Positions 45,255 to 56,800 are shown, numbered from the stretch's first letter. The stretch: DNA of 64,000 nt from Rhytidiadelphus loreus (GCA_947034895.1 OX344762.1:34204760-34268759), one strand, 5' to 3'. Notes: a model not told the origin generated them from the letters alone. Program-made: numbers and translations.

Positions 45255-45708
45255 ACTGAACCTGCGTTCGCCTTGAAATACGCGGTCGCTGTCTGCTGCT
45301 CCGACCCGCAGTCGCCCCTACCTGTCGGACCCGCGGTCGCCCTCAGTACCCGAAGCCGCGGTCGCCCCTTAACCCGAAGTTGCCCTAAAGCCCCTGATCC
45401 GCAGTCACCCACTCACCCGTAGTCGCCTTCCACCCTAAACCTGCAGTCGCCTCAATTTTTCCACCCGAGGTCGCCCAAGGCAGACCTGCATGCGCCCACA
45501 CCCGCAATCGCCCACACTAGCTGTCCACGTCAGTTCTGAAGCCCTGCCACGTAGGCAAAATCTATTTACCATGGGGTAAAATTTTTTACCCCTCCGCGAC
45601 GCGATGTCAAGTAAACTCGACACTTGGTGACACACGACACGCGACGTCAGACGTCAGACGTCATACACGACGCTTAAACCCAAAAATATGTCAGACAAGA
45701 CAACCCTG
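45255..45708. repeat. Right end of the giant hAT: motif cluster and terminal inverted repeat
   Basis: Motif copies GACCCGCAGTCGCCCC and GACCCGCGGTCGCCC run at 45255-45510, all in one orientation. A GACGTCAGACGTCAGACGTC stretch at 45644-45663 is followed by the terminus ACAACCCTG. The left end mirrors this with CAGACGTCGCGCGAC. No coding sequence. Confidence 0.75.
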
Positions 45709-45716
45709 CTCACCGC

Positions 45717-46291
45717 GCACTTGGTTTCCATTTTTTTTTCAATTCTTGGGGGTCCTAGCTGGTTGTTTTAGTTGTGCCTCAGATCCAAGGGTGGACGGGG
45801 CTCCCGCTGGGGGACCTGCTCCATCTCAGTCAGACGCGGACGGTTGGTTCTCCTAGCCAGGCCTGTCACAAAAAAAAAATTTCGAAACAAAAAAAAAAGA
45901 GTGGTGCGCTTGCGGTCCAGCCCATGAAGGCTGCGTGACCTCACTACGAGGCTGTCCAATCACGCTGAGGTGAGGCCACAACACTGCCGCCAATGTGGCT
46001 GCGAGTGAGGCCCCAAAGGGATCACACGCCTCACCGCGCACTTGGTTTCCACTTTTTTTTCAATTCTTGGGGGTCCTAGCTGGGTTTTTTAGTTGTGCCT
46101 CGGATCCGAGGGTAGACCAGGCTCCCATTGGGGGACCTGCTCCATCTCAGTCAGACACGCTCCATCTGAGTCAGTCAATCAGCAAGTGGTATCAAGATTT
46201 TCTAAATTCAATCAAATAGTTATACGCATTGGTTGAAGGGATATGGTTGAATTTATCGATTTCTCACTTTATCAATGTTGCATTCTCTCAG
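45717..46291 (+). other. Gene Y intron 2 (MULE-2), continuation after the hAT
   Basis: GC-rich tandem units continuing from 7690, then an AT-rich end with acceptor TTCTCTCAG at 46283-46291. The 64-74 codon frames here are not conserved. Confidence 0.6.
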
Positions 46292-46410
46292 AGGGCAAGA
46301 CGCTCTCAAGATGTTTCATCACCAGCGCCAGGACCACCTAATATGTTGGGAACTCATGAGGCCGGTACATCTCAGCCTCAAACACCACTGGATGCAAACA
46401 TGGAGGTATC
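46292..46410 (+). CDS. Gene Y exon 3, 5' part (MULE-2), split by MULE-3
   Basis: This piece matches the first 119 bases of MULE-1 gene Y exon 3 (RARRGQDVSSP-like, GTHEAGTS, TPLDANMEVS). MULE-3 begins at 46411, and the exon resumes at 53205 after the duplicated TGGAGGTATC. Removing MULE-3 restores a 534-base exon of exactly the MULE-1 length. Confidence 0.8.
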
Positions 46411-46734
46411 CAGGGTTGCTAGCGTGTGAGCCTATGAGCATGAGCCTGTGAGCGGGAATTCTTTTTTGTAGTATAAACAAGTTGGGACCTATGACCGTGG
46501 ATTTATTACATTATAAATTTCAGGAAATGTGAAGTCATTTTAATGAAATTTGACGCACTTGCAAATGTATTTTGAAGATATTTTTTGCCACAAGCAAATG
46601 CAGTCATTTTTATAGACATTATGATGAAAAAAATCCAAATGAAAATAGCAAATGTCCAAAATGTAGCTATAAAATACACAAATCCACTCATAATTCTAAA
46701 ATCCACACATTATAGTTTGACTCAAGAGATATGT

Positions 46735-48290
46735 CAATCTCAAGAGTCTAAGTCGTAGTGGATTTGGTTATAGAACCTTCAATTGTTGATGGCTTTAAAG
46801 TCTCTCTACCCTTGGAGGCACTGCCATCTATAAATCCAAAATTTTCAAAGCATAAGGATCTTTATGGCGTTTTGGTTCAGAGCAGCCAAAGTTCGCAAAT
46901 GTTGATGCCATCTGCTCGATAGACACAAGAAGGTGAAAATTCTTCTCTAGACTGAAGAAAAGACTTTGTGCCTTTATCATCCTATCTACTGATGTCAATT
47001 CCATACAGCTACAAATAGATGTAAAACAATGTTAAACTTACAAGCTTAAAACTTGACATGAAAAAAAAGGATATGAAAAATTGTTAGCTTACTTGCAAAA
47101 TTTTGACTTCTAAGCAAACTTGAGAGGTGCCATAGTCGTAGTGTCTAGACCTTGGAATATCACAACTAATAGTGGCGGTCATGTTATTACTACAATTGAG
47201 GTGCATTTCTTCATGCGTTTGACAATGGCGTGAAAAAGGTCCTTGTCCTCTTCCAATGCTACAATGTGGTAGCCTATGCCATAACAAACAATAATAGATA
47301 CACTTGAAATTAATATCATATATATTAGTTCAAAGATTCACTTTGCAAATTAGACTTAGAATCCATAGTAATTGAATTCAATAGTCACCTATAGTTGCAA
47401 TGCAGTCTAAAATTCTAAAGTGTGTGTGAGCCTCTTCTAAGAACTCAAGACCGTAAGCAGAGTTACCTACCATGACTAACTTGATCATCTTCAAGTACAA
47501 CTTGGTGGACTTTTGCTTAGCTCCCAATCTCATGGCATTTGCAATGATGAGTTTAGGGTTCCTTTTGAAATGGGATTGTCTCATTACACTTTCATTTTGT
47601 AGCATCCATTGCAAGTACAATATGTTGTTGTACGATTCAAGTGACTTTTCAATTAGAAAATAATATAAATTAATCAAATTACAAACTACAAAATAATAAT
47701 TTGAAAAACAACAATCCTACATAATCTAAATCTCACCTAAAACATGAAAGTTAGAAAAATGTCAATTGGCATCCAGTGTCAAGTTTTTCTAGATGTATGG
47801 AAAACATATTTCTTCACATCTAATGTCCTCAACATCTTTATAAACTTGGACAAGGATAGAAGGTTGTACCTTTGCACTCAATATAATATGTAAACCAATT
47901 TGGTCTTTATATGGGAGTCCTCAATGGATTTGGATTTCAATTTGATCTTGTCTTTGGTATTGAGAACAATACAATTCACTGTAATAGGCCAAGACATCTT
48001 TGTTGGATGAAGCTTAGAAATATGACTCATCCACGCCAATAGACAATGAATTTTGTTCCATGTAAAGAACTTCGACTTCTTCAAAGAATAGAATGGAGCA
48101 TGACTTCAGTAGCTTTCTTAGTTGACTTGTTACTAGATATCTCGATGTTTGCATTTGTCGAAGTCATTGTTATAGTGGACTTGCCACATCCGCAACAAGA
48201 ACTATGTTATGATGTACCTTTGAGGTTGAAGCTTGACCCACATCTCCTCATTGCACTTAAACAATTGAATCTACACGAGACAACAAGACA
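46735..48290 (-). pseudogene. Gene Z remnant in MULE-3
   Basis: Recognisable pieces in the gene Z order on the minus strand: part of exon 1 (LLAWMSHISKLH, then VNCIVLNTKDKIKL) fused to exon 2 (IEDSHIKTKLVYILY). Next is exon 3 (ANAMRLGAKQKSTKLYLKM), joined to a piece like the end of exon 8 (ILDCIAT). Sequence like exons 9 and 10 follows near 47090-47290 and 46740-46990. The methyltransferase core (exons 5-7) is missing. Reading frame broken throughout. Confidence 0.7.
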
Positions 48291-49044
48291 ATGTTAACAA
48301 TTGAACTCTAGACAAGAAAAAAAAAAATTTACAAAGTACAAAATGAAATGTATAATTTTTAACAAGAAAATTAAAATAATTTATAAAACAAAATCTCTAA
48401 GCTATGTTTCTCATCAAATAATCTTGGTTTAATATAGAGTCACTATAAAGATCATCAATAATATATGCAAAGATGTCACATTAAATGAATTTAAGAAAAT
48501 CCAAGAATTAATCAATGTCAACAAAAACTATCTTAGTACCACAAACTTCTCAAATTTGCCTAACACTAGAAAAAATTAATGAATGAAACCATCCTTGGCC
48601 CACAAAAGTATCACTAAATAGTAATGGCCCAAAAAAAACAAAATTCAAATTCAAAAGCATGACGCACCACATGTGTGATGTACCATGCTTATAGCCCCCC
48701 CACCGTGTCTTGCAAATTGACTCCAACATTGAAAATTCCTAAATTCTTGAAACAGGTATCAATTCTAGGAGATTTAGCAAAGGCTTGTCCAAAGTTAGTC
48801 GGAGGTGATTGACCTAAGAAGAGACTACAAAGCCCCCCTAAGAATCGGTAACCGATTGGTTTTTATTTAAATTTCATCCATCCATTACATTTCATTTTCA
48901 AAAACATATTAAACTTTAATCCAAAGTTACTAAGCTTCATACTCTTCAATCCAAACCACAATCACTAATTTGAACTAAAATTTAAAACTAGTAATTCAAA
49001 TTCCACTAGCCTTGAAGCAAAACAAAGAGGCATTTCTTTTTTTT

Positions 49045-49174
49045 TTTGACCGAAAATAGGGGGTCCGGCTGGTAGCTCGAAAACCTCAGTCGGACCCGAC
49101 GGGGTTCTTCGAGCTACCTGGTGCTAACCCCGTTTTTGGTACTCGAAAAAAAAAAATTAAAAAAAAATTAAAAT

Positions 49175-49206
<32 letters not shown>

Positions 49207-49715
49207 GACCGAAAATACGGGGTCCGGCTGGTAGCTCGAAAACCTCAGTCGGACCCGACGGGGTTCTTCGAGCTACCTGGTGCTACCCCCGTTTTTGGTA
49301 CTCGAAAAAAAAAAATTCAAAAAAAAAAAAAAAAATTTTTTTTTTTTTTTTTTTTTTTTGACCGAAAATAGGGGGTCCGGCTGGTAGCTCAAAAACCTCA
49401 GTCGGATCCGACAGGGTTCCTCGAGCTACCTGGTGCTACCCCCGTTTTTGGTACGAAAAAAAAAAAAATTAAAAAAAAAAAAAATTAAATGTTTTTTTTT
49501 TTTGACCAAATATAGGGGTCCGGCTGATAGCTCGAAAACCTCAGTCGGACCCGACGGGGTTCCTCGAGCTACCTGGTGCTACCCCCGTTTATGGTACTCG
49601 AAAAAAAAATTGAAAAAAAATTGAAAAATAATAATAATAATAATAATTCTTTTCTTCTTTTTTTTAACCAAAAATAGGAGGTCCGACTGGGAGCTCAAAA
49701 ATCTCAGTCGGGTGT
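49045..49715. repeat. Tandem array of hairpin-forming units between poly-T and poly-A
   Basis: Four full units and one partial unit of about 150 bp: near 49050, 49206, 49359, 49503 and 49667. Each reads ACCGAAAATAGGGGGTCCGG, then GGTAGCTCGA, CAGTCGGACCCGACGGGG, TCGAGCTACC and CCCCGTTTTTGGT. The GGTAGCTCGA and TCGAGCTACC arms, the inner GTCGG/CCGAC arms and the outer ACCGAAAA/TTTTTGGT arms can pair, giving one long hairpin per unit. T tracts precede and A tracts follow each unit. Confidence 0.85.
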
Positions 49716-51164
49716 AAGGTAGCAATGTTTAAATCAAGTTTGTTTGTCAATGCTAGATGGGTTGTTTGTTTTGGGTATAATGACAAACTACAACCTTTTT
49801 TCATCTCTACAGATTGTGTGTGAACAATAGTGCTATATCTTTTAATCTTCATAATCTCGCTTCTCAAAATTTGAATATTTCATTCTACTTTGAGCTATTG
49901 TATTTCAATGTCTTGATATAAGTCTTCACCTTAAGTTTGATTGCCTTCTCTCAATTTAACTTTAGTACTCATTGAGAACCATCCAACTTTCTTTCAAGAT
50001 ATTGTATGTTGCCTCCGACTTTTTGTGCTCATCATAGCCTTTAGAAATTTCAATAGCTTATTTATGAATCAACAATGCAATAGTGAGTTGCAGAAAAATA
50101 TTGTTATCCCATTACAGAATTCAAACAATAGAAAGAATCCAAATTTACACACGTGGAAAACTATAACAAGTAAATACGAAAACCTACCTTCATCATTTAT
50201 TCGAGTATTGCCTTTGCAACTCTTTAGAACTCTAGTTGGAGTTGTACTACCTTATTTGCATTTTCTTTTATTGTATTCGTACAACAATCAACCATGTTAA
50301 ATTTTAATTCAAGAATCTTGTTTGTGATTTTTATACTCTACTTCTATGGCTCTATACATTTAACTTTACTTGTGGCAATCACAAGAATCTCATTTTCAAT
50401 TTCAGCAACATTCCAAACTAGATGTAAATCACTTTGCAATACATAGTAATGAAAAAGGTTGTTAAAAAAATCACAAGACCTAGCGCTACTTGGCATAACC
50501 TTTATGACTTTTTTATTACTATTGCTTTCATATTACAAAAGCTAATTCCGCATCGTTGGAATGTTAGGTAATTTAGCCTATGACAGGCCAACTTTGGACC
50601 AACCTAATGTAGGTGAAAAAAAATTTGTGAAGTAAATTTCAGAAGATACATGTATAGCTAAAGAATTTTTGGACCTGCAATAAGGTGATCAAAAATTGGC
50701 TTGTCAGAGGTTGAGTTATCTTACAACAACTATGGTTGCCACCCAAAGTTGTTATATCCCCATTAGTAGATTTGAATGCCGAAATATGAGCTGTTGCACT
50801 TGATAAGTTTTTTCTAAAGTGGTTGTCCAAGCTCTCAATGTCTAATTAACTTTCTTCTTCTTTTCACATTTGTAATGTAGCCCTTCACCAACCAAACAAC
50901 AAATTCATCATTGGTAACCTACTTAGATCCATAAATTTTAGAGTATAACAATACAAGAGTACAAGTATATGAAAACAAAATTTGCATTGGGATTCAACAA
51001 TGTATAGGTTGTGCTTGGTTTGGAGCACTTTCCAAACACGTCCTCAATATTTGCGTCAGTGATGAAAGCAATATTTTCAGCAAATGTAGGATTAAGTTCA
51101 TTACTACTCAATGGTGCTAGCATATGAACTTACAAGCCTTGAGTCTAGATACATAGGTACTCTA

Positions 51165-51385
51165 CAACTATTGGAGATGTTTATAACATACATATTTATA
51201 ATATAAACATCCTTAAACTATAGAAAGTGCGTATAACATAGACACCTATAATATAATTAGGCATCTATAATGTAAATATCCTATAACCATAAAAGGTGCT
51301 TATAACATAAGTACCTACAACATTGACACCTATAATATAAACATCCTATAACTATGAAAGATGCTTAAAACATAAGAGTCTAGGC
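51165..51385. repeat. Imperfect tandem repeat of about 60-70 bp units
   Basis: Words GTGC(G/T)TATAACATA, CACCTATAATATAA and CATCCTATAACTAT recur in order about three times. Non-coding, inside MULE-3. Confidence 0.6.
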
Positions 51386-51563
51386 TTCTATATTCATGGA
51401 CTCGAGCTCCCTAGGTTCACAAAATAGCAATCGTGATCTATTACCTATTGTAAACCCCTTTCTTCTTAAAAAAACCTCTTTGTTTGTGCGTTGTGAAAGG
51501 CAATCTCTTCTTCACATTGATTGGGACAAATCTTAGTTGAGATGAGACATTAGTACATTACTA

Positions 51564-52108
51564 TTGCAACATGTTGGCTTATGTCTGCAAGAATACCTTA
51601 CTTTGTCCCCATATCGAGTGTTCAATATGATTAACATATTCAAGAATGTGTTGTATATTCAACCACCTCTACATGATGCAAATGTGTATCTAACGGTCCG
51701 AAACAATCAAACCATATGGCAAATTGCAAATGTACCAACTACAAAACAACATAACAAGTGAGAGAGTGCTGGCTATGTCAAAAAAAAATACTAGGAGTAA
51801 CATTGTTGCCTTTTCTAGGACTAGGTACAATTGTTTAACTAGAGATTGGATTTGACCTTAATAAAAACGTGTATTGAATTACAGTGTGTACATAATCCTC
51901 ATGCACATGCTCAAACTTTACAAACATGACAATTTTAGCCATTGGAGGTCGTCAAAAATACATTAATTGCAAGCACACATACTACTTATATTGGTACTTC
52001 TGCAAAATGGACATCTATGAAGATAAATTCATTCATGCACCAAATTATAGCTTCAACGAGGTGAAGTTTCTTTTAATTAAAGTAGGAATCATCACGATTT
52101 TAGAATAG
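51564..52108 (+). pseudogene. Transposase SWIM-region remnant in MULE-3
   Basis: Matches the last exon of the MULE-1 transposase: GLCLQEYLTLSPYRVFNM, NVYLTVRNNQTIWQIANVP, then after a stop and a small shift TILAIGGRQKYINCKHTYYL and FIHAPNYSFNEVKFLL. Stops at about 51760 and later show decay. At the position of the MULE-1 TGA stop this copy has GGC, which helps identify that stop as a lesion. Confidence 0.8.
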
Positions 52109-53204
52109 TCTTGGCCATATTTTTTTATATACTTCTTTTGTGTTGTATTAAAATTTAGTACGATTGAAATGATTTAAAGTATATAGAATGCAACAATCCT
52201 ATGCATCCTTGAAATGTAGGAGTGTGTTTACAAAGTTAAATATTTTTTAAAAAGAAGCTATATAGTCCTAAAACCTGTAATTGTGAACCCTAATTTGAAA
52301 AAGACACATGAATATATATCCATTTAAAAAAATAATAATTTGGTCTCTCTTTTTTATTTCAGATATTTTTATTGTTTGTTTTTATTCTTTTTCTTTTATT
52401 CCTTTTTAAATCATTTTTTTTCATTTTTTTTTTCATTTTTTTCATTTTTTTTTACTGTGCTCTCATTTTTTCCCTTCATTCTCCAATTTAGGAGACATAA
52501 TTATTTTTAATAATGATTCTCTTATAATCCACTACTTAGTCATTACTTTTTTATTTATTAGTCTATTATTTGTATTCCAATTTTTTCCAATTTTTTCGGA
52601 AAGATGCCTTTTCCATTTATATATATTTTTTCTTAAATAATGGTCACTACATTAGATTGGAATACATTTGTGAGAGGTTAATGAGACTTGAATGTGGTGA
52701 CTGAGGTTTGAATCCTATGAGGCCCCAAATTATACTGGTGCATATGATATCTATAATGAGCTGCAAGCAAAGCGTTTATGTAGAGTAGCATTAGTGGATG
52801 CTAGATTATACTTATTGTTGTGTTTGTGAGTCACATTAGCCTAATATATTCTATTGTGTTCTCAAAATAACTTGTGAGTGCCTCGACATAAAAATTGTAG
52901 TAGTTGAATTGAATACTGAATTGTGTACCACAATATAAAGTTGTTTTCTGCTAGAAATGAATAGTGACAATTTTTGAAAAAAATATTGAAATCCACGGTT
53001 ATAGGAATAACGGTCATAGGTCCTAAAATTTACTAAAAATAGTATATTTTCTTCTCCATTAAAATTATTTTTTTCAAAAAAAATACTTTTTGGTAAAAAA
53101 GTTGAAAAAAATAAATTTCAAGGCTCCCCGCTCACAAGCTTCCCGCTCCCCGCTCACAAGCTCCCCGCTCCCCGCTCGCACGCTAGCGACGTTGTGGAGG
53201 TATC

Positions 53205-53619
53205 CAACGATTCTGAAGAAGAGAAAGGTGTTGAAGACGAAGAAGTAGACGAAGATTTACTTGTAAGTTTTGATGATGTGATGGATGCAGCTGACCGCGC
53301 CGTTGATGCATTTGAGAGCTCTGTTCAAAGTCGAGTCAGTGACACACGAGCACGAATGTGTACTCGTTACTATACGCCTACATTAAAACGTAGACGTCTT
53401 GATTTAATCCTTAGTGGGGCTATAGAGAGACCAGTCGTATTCATGTCTCCTAAGAGTTCAGACATAGAGTACACCTCAAACACACACATGTCCATCACCA
53501 TTGACGGTCCATTGATGGAGGAGACATGTGATTGTGCACGTAGCGGACTTCAAGGATTAGGAGAACCCATCTTCATTCACTTGAGCTTTGACTCAGAGGA
53601 AGATGTAGATATTGACTAA
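53205..53619 (+). CDS. Gene Y exon 3, 3' part (MULE-2)
   Basis: Resumes exactly after the right target duplication of MULE-3 and ends at TAA 53617-53619. The C-terminal 100 residues are nearly identical to MULE-1 (SDTRARMCTRYYTPTLKRRR, SSDIEYTSNTHMSITIDGP). Gene Z starts 215 bases downstream, as in MULE-1. Confidence 0.8.
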
Positions 53620-53833
53620 TTCCATTGTACTGGATTTGTTTTGAGGATATATTGCTTGAGAGCATAGTGTATGGCCGACATACATTTTGAACCTAAACCT
53701 TTGCCTTTGACTGTTTCAGTCTTCTCTCGTTCAATTATATATGGTTTACCGTTATGTTTTTATTTATATGTTAGTGTGGATTTGCGGATGTATGTCCCTC
53801 TATATTGATTAATTTTATAATCTAAACTTGCAG

Positions 53834-56800
53834 ATGGATGGGACTCCCACGAACCTTTGGCTTGAAGAGACCATTCAAGAAACTCCAAATACCGAAGAGT
53901 CAAATCAACCGCCCATTGCAGGGGAAGGGGATGGAGAAGGGGAAGAAGACATGATGGAAGAAGAGGAGGCCGATGATGTCTTGGAGGCAGATGACAAGGA
54001 CTTCTTAGAAGATGATCTCCGACAATACCATAAGGTGGACTCGGTGAATACCATTGCATCATTGAGGATGAAGCCGGATCACCTTTTCCGGCTCCAGATC
54101 CCGCTTTGCCGAATGGTGCCTATGCCCATGGTGAGGCCGACACTCTCGTGCGATCTTGATTTTCTAGAGCACGAATTCAGTAAGGGTTATCAAGATGGAG
54201 CGGCAGTTTTCTACGTTACCACTACGGATGAGGCCGGAGACAGCTCACAATTCACGGAAGAGGAGATGGGGAAGTGGGATCCACTATGGAAGGAAAAGAA
54301 TGACACCTTCAACGCTAGTGTGGACTCCGTACCAGATCTGAGGTTCTTGAAGAACCTCAAGTTCTATGTTTGTGATGGTAATCACCAACTCATCTCGTGG
54401 ATGAACTTCATCAACAAAAAACACTCCAAAGAGAAGGAATGGCATTATGCAGTTGATTCGATTGTACTTGATACAAAGGGCAAGATCGAGCTTGTCATGC
54501 ATGTCATGCATGACATAAACAAGTAAGTATCTTGTTTACCTCATTCAAAAATTCACCTTCAATTTGTTTTCCTTGATTCAAAAATGTTGCCTTGTCTTAG
54601 AGAAAAACTCACTCAAAATTGTTTCTATAATCTCCAGATCCACCGAGGACTCACATGTGAAAACCAATTTGGTCCACACATTGTACAGGGTTCAAAAATA
54701 TGGACTCCTCCCCATAGAGAGGTTCAAGGAGATGTTGAGGCCGTCGGAGCTCCGATTGTGTGGAGCATACAAGACTAAGAAGACTTGGTATTCTATGCCA
54801 TTGCAAGTGTTCACTTCGTTTGTCTTCCGGGTGAGGATTTAACATAATGTAGTTCCCAATTACTCTTATTATATTTGTTCAGGACTTTTTTTTTAAATAC
54901 TTTCATATGTCATTTACATCCTACTTTTGCAACAAGAGATTGCCCAGTCTGCTGATGCAGCAGTTCGGAGGTATAATGAAACAACATTGGAGGATGACAA
55001 AACTCTAGAAGAACTTGCGCATGCAATGAGGAGTGGAGCAAATGAAAAGACCAACAAACTCAATGTCAAAATGTCCAAGTTGGTTGCCGTGGCCCATCCA
55101 GCTAATAAGCCAGGTTTTCTAGTGGAGGTGAATTTATAACCCCTATTGTGAATGTTTGCCATTCATATCGTTGTGACTTCAAATTTTAATTGACTTTCTA
55201 TTTTTTTTTGGAAAGATTGAGAAGCACTAGAGCTCCAATGAGGTCCTAGAGATGACTCTGGAAAAGCTTCAAATGGTGGCCACTTGCAATACCACAACTG
55301 ATCACAAAATCAAGTTCCTGAAGTGGTGGAACTCATCTACACCATCACGTGATGCCAGACGATTTCCACCTAGGCCAGTATCAGAGACATCGCTCGGTCC
55401 TTTCTTGAACCGTTGTGTTTGGTATGTTGGGGTAAGTGCACATCTTTGCATTTTTTCATTTTTTTAGCCATCGAAATTGGTATTCGATGACATATAATTT
55501 TAAAATTCTTGTATTGCACTACGTGTTCCAAGATTGCTAATATGTATTTTCTTTTCACAGATTGAAGATGGAGTTGTGCAATACTTTGAGGAAGTTGTCA
55601 AACATGACAACATCATCATCGACATGAATGTTCCACTGCATCCAGAGACATTAACAGATTACTTGGAAGGCTGGAGGAGGAAAATCTGGGATCAAGGATT
55701 TTTGGCGCATTTGAGAGGAGCTAATTACTTCAAGAAAAGCGACAACTTCAATGCATACGAGGGCTCCCAACAAGCCGTGAAGAGGGTGCTTTTCCGGTAT
55801 GTCGTTAATACCCTAAGCTATTGTTTATATTCAAAAATTACAACCCCCTCTTCAATATCACGTACTTCCATATTGCAGTATTACAAAGTTCACCAAACTA
55901 CATTTCAGTTCATAATTTTAGAACACAATACGCTAGAAATCAATGAATTTTGTTTGATTGTTCTTACTATTTAGATTTCAATTTCTGTATGTTCCAAGAA
56001 GAAGAAGAAGAAAACCTGTTTGAAATCAAAGAAGCTAACAGTGTAGGGGGTCCCTGGACAACCTCTAGAACATGCCTCGGATCCGAGGCATGTTCTAAAA
56101 TTTGAATAGGGACCCCCTTTTTCCCCTCAAAGATGTAGAATAAAAGTCTTTGACTTCAAATTTTTTGATACATTTGAATCCTTGATTTGTGATTTGGAGT
56201 ACATGGGATTCAAATTTTCTTTTGCCTTACTTGATTTTTTTAGTTCTTCCTTAATGTTATTGGTAATTCACGCTGCAGATATTTCAAGTTTGAACTTGAA
56301 GGAAAAGGAGCAATCCAAAGGGCAGACCTTCCTCCATTCCTTTCGGTCTTTCTAGATCGCACTTCTGCCAGTTGCATGTACACGCCGAATCAACTTCGAA
56401 CGTTTACAACCGCTCATCTCAATGGCGGTGGAGGGTATATTGACTGCCCCATTTCATACACACATCCGTTGGAGGTAGAACTCCGAAATTCTTTGGAGGG
56501 CATTGGAGTAGTTGATCTAGATGTGGACGAGTTTGCAGGCCTTACCGACGATCAAAGGAAGAAGGCAATTGCCAAGAGGGACCAAGCTGACAAAAAGAAA
56601 GCGGCACGTCTCCAAATGGCTTTGGAGAACAAGCAGAAGAAGGAGACGGAGCGCTTGGCAAAGCTGGAGGAGAAGGAGAAGAAACTGGAGAAGGAGGAGA
56701 AAGCAAAGGCAAAGGGGAAAAAAAACGAAGATGGTGATACCGGCATTCCAACATCATCAGCGGTGGATCAGAGCTCGCAGTTGGTGGAGGGAACTCAGAG

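Larger units (their letters stand above)
7691..45708 (+). mobile_element. Giant cargo-carrying hAT element (about 22.7 kb without nested MULE-1)
   Basis: The element begins CAGGGTTGTT and ends ACAACCCTG, with 8-bp target duplications CTCACCGC at 7683-7690 and 45709-45716, the signature of hAT transposons. The two flanks join into an uninterrupted gene Y intron of MULE-2. It encodes a hAT transposase (41341-44740) and at least five other genes: X1-RING, X2, a kinase, a small Cys/His protein and X3. Both ends hold GACGTCGCG-rich sequence followed by clusters of the CCCGC(A/G)GTCGCC motif. MULE-1 (15694-30990) and a MITE (14202-14659) are nested inside. Most hAT elements are a few kb, so the size and cargo are exceptional. 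Confidence 0.8.
46411..53194 (+). mobile_element. MULE-3: internally deleted, diverged MULE relative
   Basis: The ends are CAGGGTTGCTAGCGTGTGAG and GCTCGCACGCTAGCGACGTT plus a final G. Perfect 10-bp duplications TGGAGGTATC lie at 46401-46410 and 53195-53204. It holds eroded remnants of gene Z (minus) on the left and of the SWIM part of the transposase (plus) on the right, the same layout as MULE-1. It also holds a hairpin array. At 6.8 kb with no intact gene, it must have moved using another element's transposase. Confidence 0.9.

Noticed and set aside
7691..45708. Endogenous giant-virus region (kinase, RING, ParB and methyltransferase-like genes together)
   Set aside because: Such genes do occur in large DNA viruses, but no capsid, packaging ATPase or polymerase gene is present, and transposon ends with target duplications explain the borders.
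49433..49624. Lysine-rich small protein
   Set aside because: It is translation through the poly-A tracts of the hairpin array.
53194..53204. MULE-2 right border placed at the GCTCGCACGCTAGC word near 53180
   Set aside because: That word is the right end of MULE-3: gene Y exon 3 continues immediately after it, with the matching 10-bp duplication at 46401.
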